Shown: positions 24,201 to 29,500, counted from the first letter of the stretch. The stretch: 64,000 bases of DNA from Plazaster borealis (GCA_021014325.1 CM037472.1:27758039-27822038); one strand, 5' to 3'. Numbers and translations are program-made. Notes: generated from the sequence alone by a model not told the origin.

Positions 24201-27200
24201 TTACAGTGCTCTGTATTAACCATTTCGGGTCAATATTCAAAAAAAAATTCAGTGCATACCCTCGGTATTATTTTTTGGAACTTGGTATATACATGCGTAT
24301 GTAATCTAAACAAATACAGTTCTGGATACATGAATTCAACACAACACTTCTTTATTCAGCCTTTGTATTTCTTACATCATTTCAACATGGCGTTCTCTTT
24401 TACCAGCCATCTCATGAGGGCGCTAATTACACTTTCATGCACACAACATAATTTTTTTGAGCTTCTGGAGTAATTGTTTTCCTTTTAAAAATATAATTGC
24501 CACAAATCCACAATGAAACCTTGACTTGACAAAGGAGAAAAAACTTAATTTCTCATAATTAGCACCAGGATTTGATGTTGTCGTGTGAATATGAGTAGGC
24601 ACTCACCGTGATTCGAAGAACCTCAGCTGTGAGCCACGACTTATAATCTGCCATGGCATGCTGGAATCTCAAAAAGCTTGGAACATGGAGCAATACCTCC
24701 CATTGAGCCGAATACAATGACAAACAATGGTGGCAGCCTGCCCATTCTTGTTTGCTACATTTATACAACAACAGGATAAAGGTCTGTAATCACGGGTTAC
24801 ACAATAACCACGGGAAAAGGGATATTAAGCATGTTAAGAGACATACATATTTTCCAATGCCTCATGTCCCTCTTTGTATGGGTGAATCGGTAGGTGCATG
24901 CCTGTGCCTGCTACACAATGGAATGTCCGGGTGGATATTTCGAGCTGCCAGCAAAAATTTGAGGGCACTCTGAAGTTGTTCCATTCGAAATAAACCGTTC
25001 GCTGAAGCCAGTCCAGAAAATGTTGGCAGATATACATGTCATGCGACGTGAAGTGGTTAATATGTAATGCCATGGATTTTTTAAAGCTGTAAATCACAAC
25101 ATTTAAATAATTCTTTTATAGAAATGATGAATGCAGTCAAGGCAGATGCAAAGCTTAGTTCCCAAACTTTATTTTGTGCATAACTTAAACTTTCACAAAA
25201 GTCATTTTAAGATCATGCGGATTGTTCCAACCAATACAAATGCATTTTTTAAAAGCCCTGCCAATACAGTCTGATAGTTGGGCCGATTTTATTGACCTGG
25301 GACTCGGCTAGGGTTAACAATGCAAAATTTACATCACTTTCACATTCCTGTGAGGCCCTGTGACATGTGAACAGGGCTTAAGATTGTCACTTGTGTGTCA
25401 TTGACTTTTTTCTGTTTCCTTTGTTTTGTAGACGTCAGCCATCACACCCCATACAGACACATTGGAAGATCCAATCAGCATTAGTATTCCTAGATTTATG
25501 CTACGAGGTCACGGCTGGGATGCACACTATGTGTTTGAAGTGCAGGTACCGTCTCATAGTCTGTGTCATGATGTATAAGCATTTCTATTGTTGATAAACA
25601 AACTGCGCTGGTTGGCATGGACGGCTGAATATTGGCATAACATTCAATCGTGTTAACAGTTGTTGTGACCAAATTCAACATTTTCTGCAAACTTTCAATT
25701 AAATAAAATACCTCCCAGGCTGGGTTGCTTTGTATCCAACAAATTCAACACTTTTTGAATATTTGTGTGACATTGTTACAAACTGTGGAAATTTTTTCTT
25801 TTTTTTGCATTTATGGCTTTCCATAATTTTCCAACCTCGGTTGGCAAAAACTCGGGCTGTGACATTGCAATAGAAAGGTCTATAAAAGCATCCTACCTCC
25901 ATGATAAAAGGATGTAATGCCAGACAATAGACTGTGCAAGTCTCACGCGTATCGAAAACGAGAAAACAACTCGAACGAAACCTTTTAAATATTTTTCTGT
26001 GAACTCAAATCTTTTTAAACTCTATTTATACAAAGTTCTTGAGAATAAAAATACAAATAGCAATTTGTTATAAATACAATTTCAATTTTTATATAATACA
26101 AATAATTTGTTAAAATTACCATTGAAACAAAATTCAAACTTGGGACAACGATGTTTATATTTAGAAACCTGATCATGCCTGAATTTGTGATCATGTGATC
26201 ATACTGATCATGCCTGAATTTGTGCGACCATTACATTGGTTTAATGACTTTCCAGTCAGAATTTGATTATGAAATTTTCCCTCTATTTCGTCAATAGATC
26301 CAGGTTCTAGACGACAGGTGGCAGATATATCGACGCTATTCTAAATTCAGAGAGCTGCATGAGTACATGAGGAAAAAATTCCCTCAGGTAGGAGAAGAGC
26401 GGATAGTGCCATTATATCATGCAGCAGAAGAAATGAGTTGATTAAGTCTTGAACTTTGTGTACTATCCAGGGCACAAATTTGGGGGGAAATCCACTAAAC
26501 TGCAGGGCTTTTAGCTCAAAATGTTTACTGGACCAGAATTTTGTGTACAAGACCAGAATTGAAATGAGAAGAAGAAATGCCTACACAGCTTAACAATTGA
26601 ACTGTTTGAATTTGAAAAAGCACTAAGAGAAGATTTATCTCATTATTGTGTGTGTAAGTATTTTTCAATAATCAACAGAGTTCTATTTATCAGACTGAAA
26701 GTCAACATTTGAACACAAAGACATGATCGCTGGACTTGTCCTTTCATGGGTTCACTGGCCGGGGGCTAAAATCACTGGCCTTGGGCCTGCGGTCCAGTGT
26801 AAGCCCTGTACTATCTTAGCTCAATGTTCCTGCCCAGCTTTATAGGTCAAATCTGCCCTTTGTTGGCCTTGTATCATCATTTTAACCTTGTAATATCATC
26901 CACTGTGATTTTGAATGATAGATAAACTGTGCCAGCATGCAACATGGTTACGTGTGGTGAATGCATCTGCACAGTACACAGTCAACCGTCCTACTGACTG
27001 ACCATTCAATAACATCAACTGTAGTTTTGAATGACAGATATACAAAAATGCCAGCCTTCAGTATGATATGATCATGTGGTGAAATTATCTACAGAGTACA
27101 CAGTACACAGTCAACGCTCCTACTGACCATTCAATGACATTAACTGTAGTTTTGAATGATAAACTTTACCAGCCTGCAATATGATATCATGTGGCAAATG

Positions 27201-28428
27201 CATCTACACAGTACACTGTCAACCCTCTTACTGTCTGACCATTCAAAATCATCCACTGTGGTTTTGAAAGATAGATAAACGTTGCCAGCCCGTAGTAAGT
27301 ATGATGATATGAAGTGGGTACACAGTTCAGTTCTGTGCACGGTTTTGCCACCATGCACAATCCATGTAGTTGAATGGTTTAAAATGGTAGCTCAGCTCAC
27401 CGGAAAATGTTGAAATGGTTGTCAAATTCTATTCATTAAACATGACAGAGTTGTATCAGATAAAAGTTCATTGTCTGGTTCAAACCTTTTACATCCCTTT
27501 TGTGTGAAAATTATGAACAGTAATGGATTGAAAAACAACAAAGATTTTTCATAAAATGTTTATTGAGTTATCTAGTTTGCAGCTTTGTTTGATCAAGTAC
27601 AACATCTTTAAAATTGATTAATATCAAACTTGCTTTTGTTCCAGATTGGTTTACTGAGTTTTCCCCCCAAGAAACTCTTCACTAACTGGTCAGAGAAAGT
27701 CATTGCAAAACGACGTGCAGAACTAGAGGTAAGAAGTGGCTCCAAAGAGTGTGTTAAGCAGTGGCGGCCCTACAGGAGGGGTGAAATCAGTTGGGGGGGG
27801 GGGGCACAATTTTGTCTTCGGGTGCTCACAGTTAGCTCATTGTATAATTATCTTATTTTATTTTATAACAAAATGCTCTCCATGCTACAATTAATTTGTT
27901 TTAAAACTAATCTTGCAGTAAAGTTTTGGGAAAATTTGATGATCGTTTGCCCTTGGCCCCCCCCCCCCCCCAAAAAAAAAAAAAAAAAAAAAATCCCCCA
28001 AAACCTTTACTTTGCCGCTCACTTGCCTCGCCACTTCCCCCTCCCCCACCCAAATAAACACAAATTAAAAAAGGTGGGGGAGGAGGAAGATGATTTTTAG
28101 ACTCCGCACTGCCACTGCCCAATTCATCTGTTACTTTGTGTTCCCCTTAGGACTTTGTCTTCATTCTCAAAAGGGCAAGGGACTATTGATATAAAGGTTA
28201 GACCATGAAATTCATCAAACGGTTGCTGTTGTGATATGCAACCTTTGACCTCTCTTGTTCTCTCTATTTCAGGTGTACCTGAGGAATTTCATCTCGGTGT
28301 GCTTACAGGTGCCTAGTTGTCCACTCTCTCCGGGCCCAGATAGAGTCTTATCAAAACAAACGTTGTGTGACTTCGCTACATTCTTCCGCAAAGGGGCCTT
28401 TGAGACTACTAAATACAGCACTGGATGA
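648..28428 (+). CDS. KIF16B: KIF16B-like kinesin-3 (SNX23 type), C-terminal part, 17 exons
   Basis: Exons join as 648-719, 1721-1771, 2179-2238, 3198-3317, 3907-3958, 4976-5113, 6887-7046, 9640-9693, 10846-11407, 11821-12906, 21349-21494, 22890-23066, 23641-23713, 25432-25545, 26298-26387, 27645-27728 and 28273-28428. All junctions are GT-AG and in phase; the sum is 3195 nt (1064 residues plus stop). Domains in order: post-motor neck (DPNVRLIRQLRAEIARLK), FHA domain (exons 4-7), glutamate/lysine-rich coiled coil (exons 8-12), a short linker, and a PX domain (exons 14-17) ending at a natural stop. This order (motor, FHA, coiled coil, PX) is specific to KIF16B. In vertebrates that motor carries early endosomes to microtubule plus ends, and its PX domain binds PI3P. 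The motor domain lies upstream of position 1, so the start codon is not in the window. The full protein would be about 1400 residues, near the family size. Small extra coiled-coil exons could be missed. Confidence 0.93.
720..1720. other. Intron with GGGCCCAATTTCAT-type MITE remnant
   Basis: Positions about 755-910 resemble an abundant repeat seen at least six times here: GCTAAGCACA..GCAGG..ACCAGCC..ATGTC..TTGCAACTGGTACCCTGCT, ending in CTGCTTAACAGCTTTATGAAATTGGACCC. Nothing else is recognised; short ORFs in the interval look random. Confidence 0.5.
1721..1771 (+). CDS. KIF16B: KIF16B exon: neck linker
   Basis: Seventeen codons, phase 0 at both ends, between CTATGTAG and GTGAGT. The product (DVTDLPTVDKLHESEAM) fits the variable stretch between the neck helix and the VQELTKEW-type segment of KIF16B. 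It is supported by clean splice sites and by perfect phase with the neighbouring exons. Confidence 0.82.
1905..2050. repeat. Short inverted-repeat element
   Basis: The left side (GAGTTATGAAAGTTAACGCAACTTGTAAGTCCA) is roughly the inverse of the right side (GCACAAGTGGACTTACGCAGTTGCGTAAAGATTCGTGAAATCGG). A related element with GATTTCACGAAACT ends occurs near 18709-18797. It looks like a small MITE with decayed arms. Confidence 0.4.
2179..2238 (+). CDS. KIF16B: KIF16B exon: post-neck helix
   Basis: Twenty codons, phase 0, between TTTCAG and GTAGGT. The product VQKLTEEWASKWKETQKIMK matches the helical segment that immediately precedes the FHA domain in kinesin-3 proteins. Confidence 0.93.
2270..2720. 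repeat. ~110-bp tandem repeat array
   Basis: About three to four imperfect units each carry GACCATTCAATA, a CACT(A/G)TGGTTTTGA..GATAGA motif, GCCAGCCTGCAATATGATATCATGTGGTGAATG, then CACAGTACACAGTCAACC. Unit starts near 2281, 2389 and 2499 give a period close to 110 bp. A second array of the same unit lies at about 26885-27420 in another intron of the same gene. Confidence 0.75.
2774..2805. repeat. (AT)n microsatellite with palindromic flanks
   Basis: AAAGCCATATATATATATATATACATATATGGCTTT is a perfect-looking AT run flanked by AAAGCCAT and its inverse ATGGCTTT, so it can fold into a hairpin. It is intronic. Confidence 0.8.
2925..3090. repeat. Partial MITE, TTAA family
   Basis: GGTAAGATTGGTAATACAAATGTTCACTGATTTGCACATAACTTACATGAT..AAACTTCCCTTGAAATATA..GAGAAATGAGTAAAAT resembles the interior of the complete TTAA-flanked elements at 35306-35641 and 56394-56727. 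Terminal sequences are not seen, so this is a fragment. Confidence 0.55.
3198..3317 (+). CDS. KIF16B: KIF16B exon: start of FHA domain
   Basis: Forty codons, phase 0, between TTTACAG and GTAACA. The encoded GVVLDSALPHLIGVDDDLL is a hallmark kinesin-3 sequence (PHLI..ddd) immediately before the first FHA strands; YHIK begins the first core strand. Confidence 0.96.
3907..3958 (+). CDS. KIF16B: KIF16B exon: FHA strand with YIG motif
   Basis: Fifty-two nucleotides, phase 0 to 1, between TTTGTAG and GTGAGT. It encodes EGDTYIGNQDADEPCDL, corresponding to the FHA 'YxGR' strand. The arginine that usually follows the glycine and contacts phosphopeptides reads as asparagine here. Confidence 0.92.
4141..4620. 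other. Intronic block of uncertain type
   Basis: A motif ATAGACTGTGCAAGTCTC(G/A)CGC starts near 4141 and recurs at about 25927, so this is probably an interspersed repeat fragment. It also holds a 69-codon open frame at 4364-4573 with no recognisable domain. Nothing indicates a host exon. Confidence 0.35.
4976..5113 (+). CDS. KIF16B: KIF16B exon: FHA core
   Basis: One hundred thirty-eight nucleotides, phase 1 to 1, between TGCGTAG and GTAGTT. The product includes GVDVLDEHCWLRNKGG and CTVNGNRV, the FHA core pattern of a glycine loop, EHC, a hydrophobic strand and VNG. Length and phase fit the flanking FHA exons. Confidence 0.96.
5412..6480. mobile_element. Non-autonomous DNA transposon, CAGAGCTGCCAAC inverted ends
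   Basis: The element starts CAGAGCTGCCAAC and ends with its exact inverse GTTGGCAGCTCTG (13-bp TIR). CACTGA directly abuts both ends (5406-5411 and 6481-6486), a 6-bp target duplication. Flanking sequence joins as one repeat if the insert is removed. The 1069-bp interior has no transposase; near the ends 'tacggat..ttccgtatt' motifs recur in both orientations. The CAG..CTG termini resemble hAT elements, but 6 bp is short of the usual 8. Confidence 0.75.
6487..6715 (-). repeat. tRNA-derived SINE, second family, reverse orientation
   Basis: On the minus strand the sequence has GTGGTCTGCTCTAGAATGCAGGGGTTGTGGGTTCGAATCCCACTTGAGTA, with a clear pol III B box (GGTTCGAATCCC). It is followed by CAGTGCTTATCACACATCGGTGTA, a tail shared with the sequences near 17600-17720 and 45465. 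It hosts the DNA transposon at 5412-6480. Confidence 0.65.
6887..7046 (+). CDS. KIF16B: KIF16B exon: FHA end and post-FHA segment
   Basis: One hundred sixty nucleotides, phase 1 to 2, between CCTGCAG and GTAAGC. It encodes GCVVGIGETNLLRFNHPEEA, the last FHA strands followed by the conserved kinesin-3 RFNHP motif, then a basic/serine-rich linker (SKSLNDLSMYRSTENL). Confidence 0.97.
7212..7578. mobile_element. MITE, TTAA-flanked (family A)
   Basis: TTAA at 7208-7211 is followed by AGGTATTGTACACATTTGGTAA; the right end GTTCAGTGCCT is followed by TTAA at 7579-7582. The interior (AACAAATATTAGCATAAAAACTTACTTGGTAAC..) is shared with complete copies at 37148-37499 and 42003-42359. There is no coding capacity. 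Confidence 0.8.
7615..7975. mobile_element. Foldback element with ~100-bp inverted arms
   Basis: The left arm has TTTTCTTTTGGCAAGACC..GGATCGGAAAACACTTA..TTTACTGCTGACAGTTTC. The right arm is its inverse (GAAACTGTCAGCAGTAAAACATAAGTGTTTTCCGATCC..TTGCCAAAAGAAAA). The arms stretch over roughly 100 bp each and include AATGATG/CATCATT ends. The centre is about 150 bp and non-coding. Open frames across it are by-products of the symmetry. Confidence 0.75.
8353..8645 (+). repeat. 3' body of tRNA-derived SINE
   Basis: It starts in the SINE body (TTCGGATGGGACGTAAAGCCGTTGGTCCCGTGTG) and runs through GGGGTTCGCCCCGGTGTTCCTGG to GAGCGCTATATAAGAAGCCACTATTATTAT, the ATT-rich tail. The tRNA-like head is absent. 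It provides the intact reference for the nested insertion at 48441-48745. Confidence 0.75.
9393..9595. repeat. GGGCCCAATTTCAT-family MITE
   Basis: It begins AGGGCCCAATTTCATGGAG and ends CAGCTCTTTGAAATTTGGC, with an internal CAGAAACAGGTTACCAGCCAAAGTAC and TTTGTGACTGGT that recur at 35831-36190 and in other copies. The ends are inverted relative to each other. Confidence 0.55.
9640..9693 (+). CDS. KIF16B: KIF16B exon: first coiled-coil entry exon
   Basis: Fifty-four nucleotides, phase 2 to 2, between GTGTGTAG and GTAGGC. Joined to the exons on either side it reads HSSGMGIEKKHRDEWKVLEEKR, matching the KIF16B segment where the linker after the FHA domain turns into coiled coil. It is too short for a simple ORF scan; phase and splice sites support it. 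Confidence 0.85.
9757..10290 (-). repeat. Reverse-oriented tRNA SINE plus flank, intragenic duplicate
   Basis: The minus strand carries the SINE head (GGTCGAGTGGTCAAGCGCACTGGACTCAAGCTCTAGTGTTTCTGATCAGCAGAG), body and (ATT)n end near 9757. The flank after the head (GGGTTATCAAACAGTCACCATTTCATTTTC..TCTGGATTACATCAGATCAGTT) is also present next to the SINE at 15100-15635. The two loci are therefore duplicates of a segment larger than the SINE. Confidence 0.75.
10612..10765. mobile_element. Short MITE with TAGACC..TGCAT ends and CRE-like core
   Basis: It starts TAGACCCCTTGCATTGAC and ends TGACGTCATATGCAAGGGGGTCTG, its approximate inverse. An interior CTCGGCCAATGA..GGTCTTCCTTTGTCCTCATTGAGGGCGC is shared with the copy at 12986-13166. 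Confidence 0.65.
10846..11407 (+). CDS. KIF16B: KIF16B exon: coiled coil 1
   Basis: A 562-nt exon, phase 2 to 0, between TTTCACCCAG and GTACTC. Its 187 codons are almost entirely E, K, Q, R and L with heptad-like spacing, as expected for the long stalk coiled coil of KIF16B. The tract EEEKKKRRRKSREVLKQLED is strongly charged. There are no stop codons. Confidence 0.95.
11408..11820. other. Intron, nothing recognised
   Basis: An AT-rich intron between the two large coiled-coil exons, ending in a good acceptor (TTTATCGCAG). I see no repeat, RNA gene or further exon. Confidence 0.6.
11821..12906 (+). CDS. KIF16B: KIF16B exon: coiled coil 2, largest exon
   Basis: A 1086-nt exon (362 codons), phase 0 to 0, between TATCGCAG and GTATGT. 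It is continuous E/K/Q/L-rich coiled coil, including KIEEAEKSIQTKAENLVAEM and EELKSETERLSKILEEIF. It ends MK and is followed by a phase-0 donor. Two different phase-0 acceptors could use this donor: the exon at 21349 or the candidate terminal exon at 15774. Confidence 0.96.
12986..13166. mobile_element. Short MITE with GACCTTATGCA ends and TGACGTCA
   Basis: Left end TGGACCTTATGCATTGACGTCAT, right end ATGACGTCATGTGCATAAGGTCTA, inverse of each other with few mismatches. The interior CGGCCAATGAGCTACCTTCTTTTGACCTCAGCTGAGGGCGC matches the copy at 10612-10765. Each end contains a palindromic TGACGTCA (CRE consensus). Confidence 0.7.
13916..14301. mobile_element. hAT-like MITE, CAGGGCT ends (copy 1)
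   Basis: It begins CAGGGCTCAAATTTGGGG and ends AAATTCGAGCCCTG, with an interior (GGGCTTGTAGCTCAAAATGTTTATCGGACCAGAATT..TCACTGGCCTTGGGCCGACG) shared with the copy at 26468-26808. A convincing target duplication is not visible at this copy. Confidence 0.65.
14420..14775. mobile_element. MITE, TTAA-flanked (family B)
   Basis: TTAA at 14416-14419 precedes AGGAACGTTACAGAACTGGTAATT; the right end CCAATTCTGTAATGTTCCT is followed by TTAA at 14776-14779. The arms are inverse of each other over about 25 bp. There is no ORF of note. Confidence 0.78.
14781..15020. repeat. Partial TTAA-family MITE
   Basis: ATGTAAATGTTCACAGATTTGCACAGAACTTAC..AGAAATTAGTAAAACAATTAGTTTTGATA..ACCCAGACGACAGATTGAGCTAAAAACTTTCACAGG is the interior of the family represented at 35306 and 56394, joined directly to the end of the previous element. 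It includes a poly-T run at about 14821-14834. Confidence 0.55.
15100..15635 (-). repeat. Reverse-oriented tRNA SINE plus flank (duplicate of 9757-10290)
   Basis: The minus strand has the head GGCCAAGCGGTCAAGAGCACTGGACTCAAGCTCTGGTGTTTCTG, a B-box-like GGGTTCGAGTCCTGG, body, and (ATT)n at about 15100. The following flank (GGGTTATCAAACAATCACCATTTCATTTTCTG..GATTACATCAGATCAGTTTC) matches the flank of the SINE at 9757-10290. It ends about 140 bp before the candidate alternative exon. Confidence 0.75.
15774..15917 (+). CDS. KIF16B: Candidate alternative last exon of KIF16B: hydrophobic tail
   Basis: A good acceptor (CCACTTGACTTTCAG) is followed by a phase-0 frame of 47 codons and TAG. Spliced from the donor at 12906, it adds TCYFTEATDVRA, then a 31-residue uncharged stretch (residues 12-42) made of repeated IALVF, and a 5-residue end HEMFQ. 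This is the layout of a C-terminal tail anchor. An AATAAA about 500 bp downstream completes a plausible terminal exon. The isoform would keep the motor, FHA domain and two coiled-coil exons but lose the PX domain. The hydrophobic codons coincide with a 15-bp minisatellite, so a chance open frame is the main alternative. Evidence is sequence only; no transcript was seen. Confidence 0.6.
   Translation, partial: TCYFTEATDVRAAMTLVIALVFIALVFIALVFIALVFIALVAHEMFQ
15823..15899. repeat. 15-bp minisatellite encoding IALVF
   Basis: About five tandem units of ATTGCCTTGGTGTTC: four exact, the last ending GGCC instead of TTC. The unit length is a multiple of three, so the frame is kept in every copy. It forms the hydrophobic core of the candidate exon at 15774. 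Confidence 0.95.
16422..16427 (+). terminator. Possible polyadenylation signal AATAAA for the alternative exon
   Basis: ATGTTAATAAAGTTTACTGATTC contains a canonical AATAAA about 505 bp after the stop at 15915-15917. It could end a transcript using the 15774 exon. A lone AATAAA in AT-rich DNA is weak evidence by itself. Confidence 0.4.
16613..16642. other. Perfect 13-bp hairpin with GCAA tetraloop
   Basis: CCTGTCTTTATTC, loop GCAA, then GAATAAAGACAGG, an exact inverse. GCAA is a GNRA tetraloop. A related but decayed sequence (CCCTGTTTTTATCCGCAATGAGT) occurs near 54049, so this probably belongs to a repeat family rather than a host RNA. Confidence 0.85.
16981..17149. repeat. GGGCCCAATTTCAT-family MITE
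   Basis: It starts GTGGGCCCAATTTCATAAAGCTG, has an internal GCTTAGCAG..CCTGCTAAGCA and TGGCAACCTGTTTCTGCTTAGCAAG, and ends with decayed TCAATTGGAGCC. It is one of several related copies in the window. Confidence 0.6.
17213..17387. mobile_element. 175-bp MITE with 33-bp inverted ends
   Basis: Left end AGCCCGGTTTATACTTCCTGCGAATGCAAATGC; right end is its inverse with one mismatch. The interior holds TGTGACGTCAAAA. The target duplication is unclear (TA-like). It looks young because of the near-perfect arms. Confidence 0.85.
17546..17720 (+). repeat. tRNA-derived SINE, second family, forward orientation
   Basis: GGAATGCTCAATGGTCTAGTGGTTCAGATACCTCCTCTAGAATGAGGGGGTGTTCAAATCCCACCTGAGTA is tRNA-like, with a B box near GTTCAAATCCC. 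It continues into CAGTGCTTATTATTACACATCGGTGTA, the tail shared with the reverse copy at 6487-6715. Confidence 0.6.
17731..17943. mobile_element. MITE with ATATTTTTGACCG ends
   Basis: Left end ATATTTTTGACCGCATGAGGGCGC; right end GCGCCCTCACGGTCAAAAATAT, inverse except for a small indel. The interior has no coding sequence. Confidence 0.7.
18709..18797. repeat. Short palindromic repeat, GATTTCACGAAACT ends
   Basis: AACCGATTTCACGAAACTAGTACGCAATTTACGC faces ACGCAAGTGGACTTGCGCAGATGTGTTAAGTTTCGTGGAAGCTGG. It is related to the sequence at 1905-2050. Confidence 0.5.
20300..20510. repeat. Interspersed repeat shared with 25120-25320
   Basis: Both loci have TGCAGTCA..GCAAAGCT/AAAGCTGA..CCAAACTT..TTCTAACCAATACA (or TTCCAACCAATACA), then CCCTGCCAATACA..CCTGGGAC..GCTAGGGTTAA-like ends. 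The class is unknown and there is no ORF. Confidence 0.55.
21349..21494 (+). CDS. KIF16B: KIF16B exon: coiled coil 3
   Basis: A 146-nt exon, phase 0 to 2, between TGTTGTAG and GTAGGT. It encodes NLKQLEEETRKKELDLTRQR and continues as charged coiled coil through LQELENQER. Phase matches the exon ending at 12906 and the next exon. Confidence 0.93.
21526..22105. mobile_element. DNA element with ~60-bp inverted ends and inner hairpin
   Basis: Left arm GACACAACGGTGACCGGAGTCACGTGACTCATAGGGGGGTATACAAGGTAAACGAACC; the right arm (22046-22105) is its inverse with scattered mismatches. Near the right arm a second palindrome (about 21942-22046) pairs GCACAAAGTGCATGGAAAAGCATGGCTGCTTCC with its inverse. 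The element starts 31 bp after a coding exon. Long arms without a transposase fit a foldback or MuDR-like MITE. Confidence 0.7.
22677..22863. repeat. GGGCCCAATTTCAT-family MITE abutting an exon
   Basis: It begins CTGGGCCAAATTTCATGGAG and ends CTGCTTAACAGCTTTATGAAGTT, with GTAGCAGAAACAGATTGCCAG and GTGACTGGTGCC inside. It ends about 26 bp before the exon that starts at 22890, so it overlaps the likely branch-point region. Confidence 0.6.
22890..23066 (+). CDS. KIF16B: KIF16B exon: coiled coil 4
   Basis: A 177-nt exon, phase 2 to 2, between TTTCTTCAG and GTGAGA. It encodes RISKLVEETVKERLLEEINE and continues to LENLRIQMRR, matching the last helical segment before the PX-linker of KIF16B. Confidence 0.94.
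23067..23640. other. Purine-rich intron
   Basis: A strongly GA-rich + strand (AGAGACAAAGAGAAGAGGAAGTGGGAG..) across nearly the whole intron, up to a poly-T acceptor. The long reverse ORF at 22987-23571 is an artefact of this composition (serine/proline/leucine-rich translation of CT). No repeat family is recognised. Confidence 0.6.
23641..23713 (+). CDS. KIF16B: KIF16B exon: linker before PX domain
   Basis: A 73-nt exon, phase 2 to 0, between TTTTTTCAG and GTGAGT. It encodes RRDSYGGTSLQGNGQLKTP and LRRTYS, a basic, serine-rich linker with possible basophilic kinase sites (RRDS, RRTYS). It is too short for an ORF scan and is identified by phase, splice sites and position. Confidence 0.85.
23731..23855. 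repeat. GCCGTATCC-family short MITE
   Basis: AGCCGTATCCAAATTGGCGGCTGTGGCTGTTGCTAAGGATGTTGCTTAGGGCAGCCTATG..ATGCATG resembles 56131-56270 and 32979-33120. The right end is decayed. Confidence 0.5.
23856..25431. other. Intron, little recognised
   Basis: AT-rich intron. Positions 25120-25320 match the repeat at 20300-20510. Nothing else is identified; open frames here lack domains and splice context. Confidence 0.5.
25432..25545 (+). CDS. KIF16B: KIF16B exon: PX domain, strand 1-2
   Basis: A 114-nt exon, phase 0, between TTTTGTAG and GTACCG. It encodes DTLEDPISISIPRFMLRGHG then DAHYVFEVQ, the PX entry: the DPI.I.IP strand and a second strand, as in KIF16B/SNX23. Confidence 0.97.
26298..26387 (+). 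CDS. KIF16B: KIF16B exon: PX domain with RRYSKF motif
   Basis: A 90-nt exon, phase 0, between TCAATAG and GTAGGA. It encodes IQVLDDRWQIYRRYSKFREL and HEYMRKKFPQ. RRYSKF is the PX phosphoinositide-binding motif; the second arginine and the tyrosine contact PI3P in the family. Confidence 0.98.
26468..26808. mobile_element. hAT-like MITE, CAGGGC ends (copy 2)
   Basis: It begins CAGGGCACAAATTTGGGGGG and ends CAGTGTAAGCCCTG. TACTATC flanks both sides (26461-26467 and 26809-26815), a 7-bp match extendable to 8 with one mismatch. Interior sequence is shared with 13916-14301. Confidence 0.8.
26885..27420. repeat. ~110-bp tandem repeat array, second locus
   Basis: Four to five units of the same sequence as 2270-2720: GACCATTCAATA(A/G)CAT..AACTGTAGTTTTGAATGA, GCCAGCCTGCAATATGATATCATGTGG, and CACAGTACACAGTCAAC. 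Both arrays end in GTTGAATG..AAATGGT..GGAAAATGTT, so they share a boundary as well as a unit. Confidence 0.8.
27645..27728 (+). CDS. KIF16B: KIF16B exon: PX domain, PPKK loop
   Basis: An 84-nt exon, phase 0, between TTGTTCCAG and GTAAGA. It encodes IGLLSFPPKKLFTNWSEKVI and AKRRAELE. FPPKKL is the PX proline loop; R..RR..L begins the next helix and supplies a phosphate contact. Confidence 0.98.
27759..28117. mobile_element. Possible hAT-like element, CAGTGGC ends
   Basis: It starts CAGTGGCGGCCC and ends CCGCACTGCCACTG, inverse over the outer bases (CAGTGGC/GCCACTG). The interior includes poly-G (27790-27803), poly-C then poly-A (27958-27992). No target duplication is visible. Confidence 0.45.
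28273..28428 (+). CDS. KIF16B: KIF16B last exon: end of PX domain and stop
   Basis: It starts after TATTTCAG. Fifty-one codons encode VYLRNFISVCLQVPSCPLSP, then LSKQTLCDFATFFRKGAF and end KYSTG followed by TGA at 28426-28428. This matches the terminal PX helices and the short C-terminal tail of KIF16B, so the C terminus is natural. Confidence 0.97.
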   Translation: MYLRNFISVCLQVPSCPLSPGPDRVLSKQTLCDFATFFRKGAFETTKYSTG

Positions 28429-29500
28429 TGGTAACTTGCTGATGCATAATGAAAGAATGGGGTTGACTTCTGTAGTTAGTTTTCAAGAGTGCTGGTGTTC
28501 CATTCTTTATCAAGCTTACCAGATCTATGAATTGAAGACAGTGGTACAGCAGGCTGCTGCAGTACTGAGAATACCATACCAGGGTGTAATACAGGATAAG
28601 ATCATGGATTGATTATCATCGGCAGTCCCATTATGAGAGTATGTCGTCTATGGTTAGGAGTGCTTCCGCTGATGTAATTCACTCAAGGAGGCGTTCTTCC
28701 CTTGATCAAGACTGCACCCGCAACTTGCTTAACTCCTGTCATCTTAGGTTTACAAGGGCTATCGCCTTTTTATCTTGTGAAATATACTTACATGTATAGC
28801 ATGCTCAGGGATACTAGCACACTAACACGTTGTATCCATGCGTGCGCATGTACTGCAGTTGGACCAAGAAGTGAGACTCGGTCTTGCATCTGTAGATAAA
28901 GAATAGATGAACCTCCTTTACAAACACACCGCGATGTTTGTAGAGGTCAAATATGGAATGATTGAGTGCAATATAAACAAGTTAATGACAAACCTTGGGG
29001 ATTTGTACTAATGAAATCATTTATATCTCGATGAACGAAATCATGATATTGTAAATTAAACTGCGGTCATTTGTATTATTATCTGGAAGAGTGAAAGAAA
29101 GAAAGCAAACAAGAAATATCATTAATTTATGGTGTCCCCCAATTTTGAGACAGAAATCTGTCACTAATACAAAGAGAAATCAAGTCTGATGATAAAATAG
29201 TTATTTTAAAAACCAGTTACAGTACTTTTCCCTTATTTTGGGGCAGTACAGTTGTCGTGAAACACTCCTAAGTTCTTCCACGTCTAAGTCTTCATTTGGT
29301 CCATTATTTGAAGGTTTTTTTAAAGAATAAACTCCAAAAAAAGTAAGAGATTGAGTTTGGGAACTTGATTGATATTTTTATTGTAAGTTTCAGTGGAAGA
29401 AATAAAAATGTCTTCCAATAAATTATCGATTTCAAATTTGACATAATGAACTTATTATTAAGTTTGAATAAACCTGTCCTGTGGGAAATGATCTTTTTAA
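28429..29500 (+). other. KIF16B: Presumed KIF16B 3' UTR
   Basis: Non-coding sequence after the stop with no acceptor-linked exon recognised. Candidate AATAAA signals lie at 29326-29331, 29401-29406 and 29467-29472; which is used cannot be told from sequence. Confidence 0.5.
29326..29472 (+). terminator. Cluster of AATAAA polyadenylation signals
   Basis: Three AATAAA hexamers at 29326, 29401 and 29467 lie about 0.9-1.05 kb past the KIF16B stop codon, a reasonable 3' UTR length. The local AT content makes some chance matches likely. Confidence 0.45.

Noticed and set aside
27630..28100. 156-codon ORF continuing past the PX exon at 27645-27728
   Set aside because: Only the first part is the exon. 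After the GTAAGA donor the frame runs into an element with poly-G, poly-C and poly-A, and the PX domain clearly continues at 28273.
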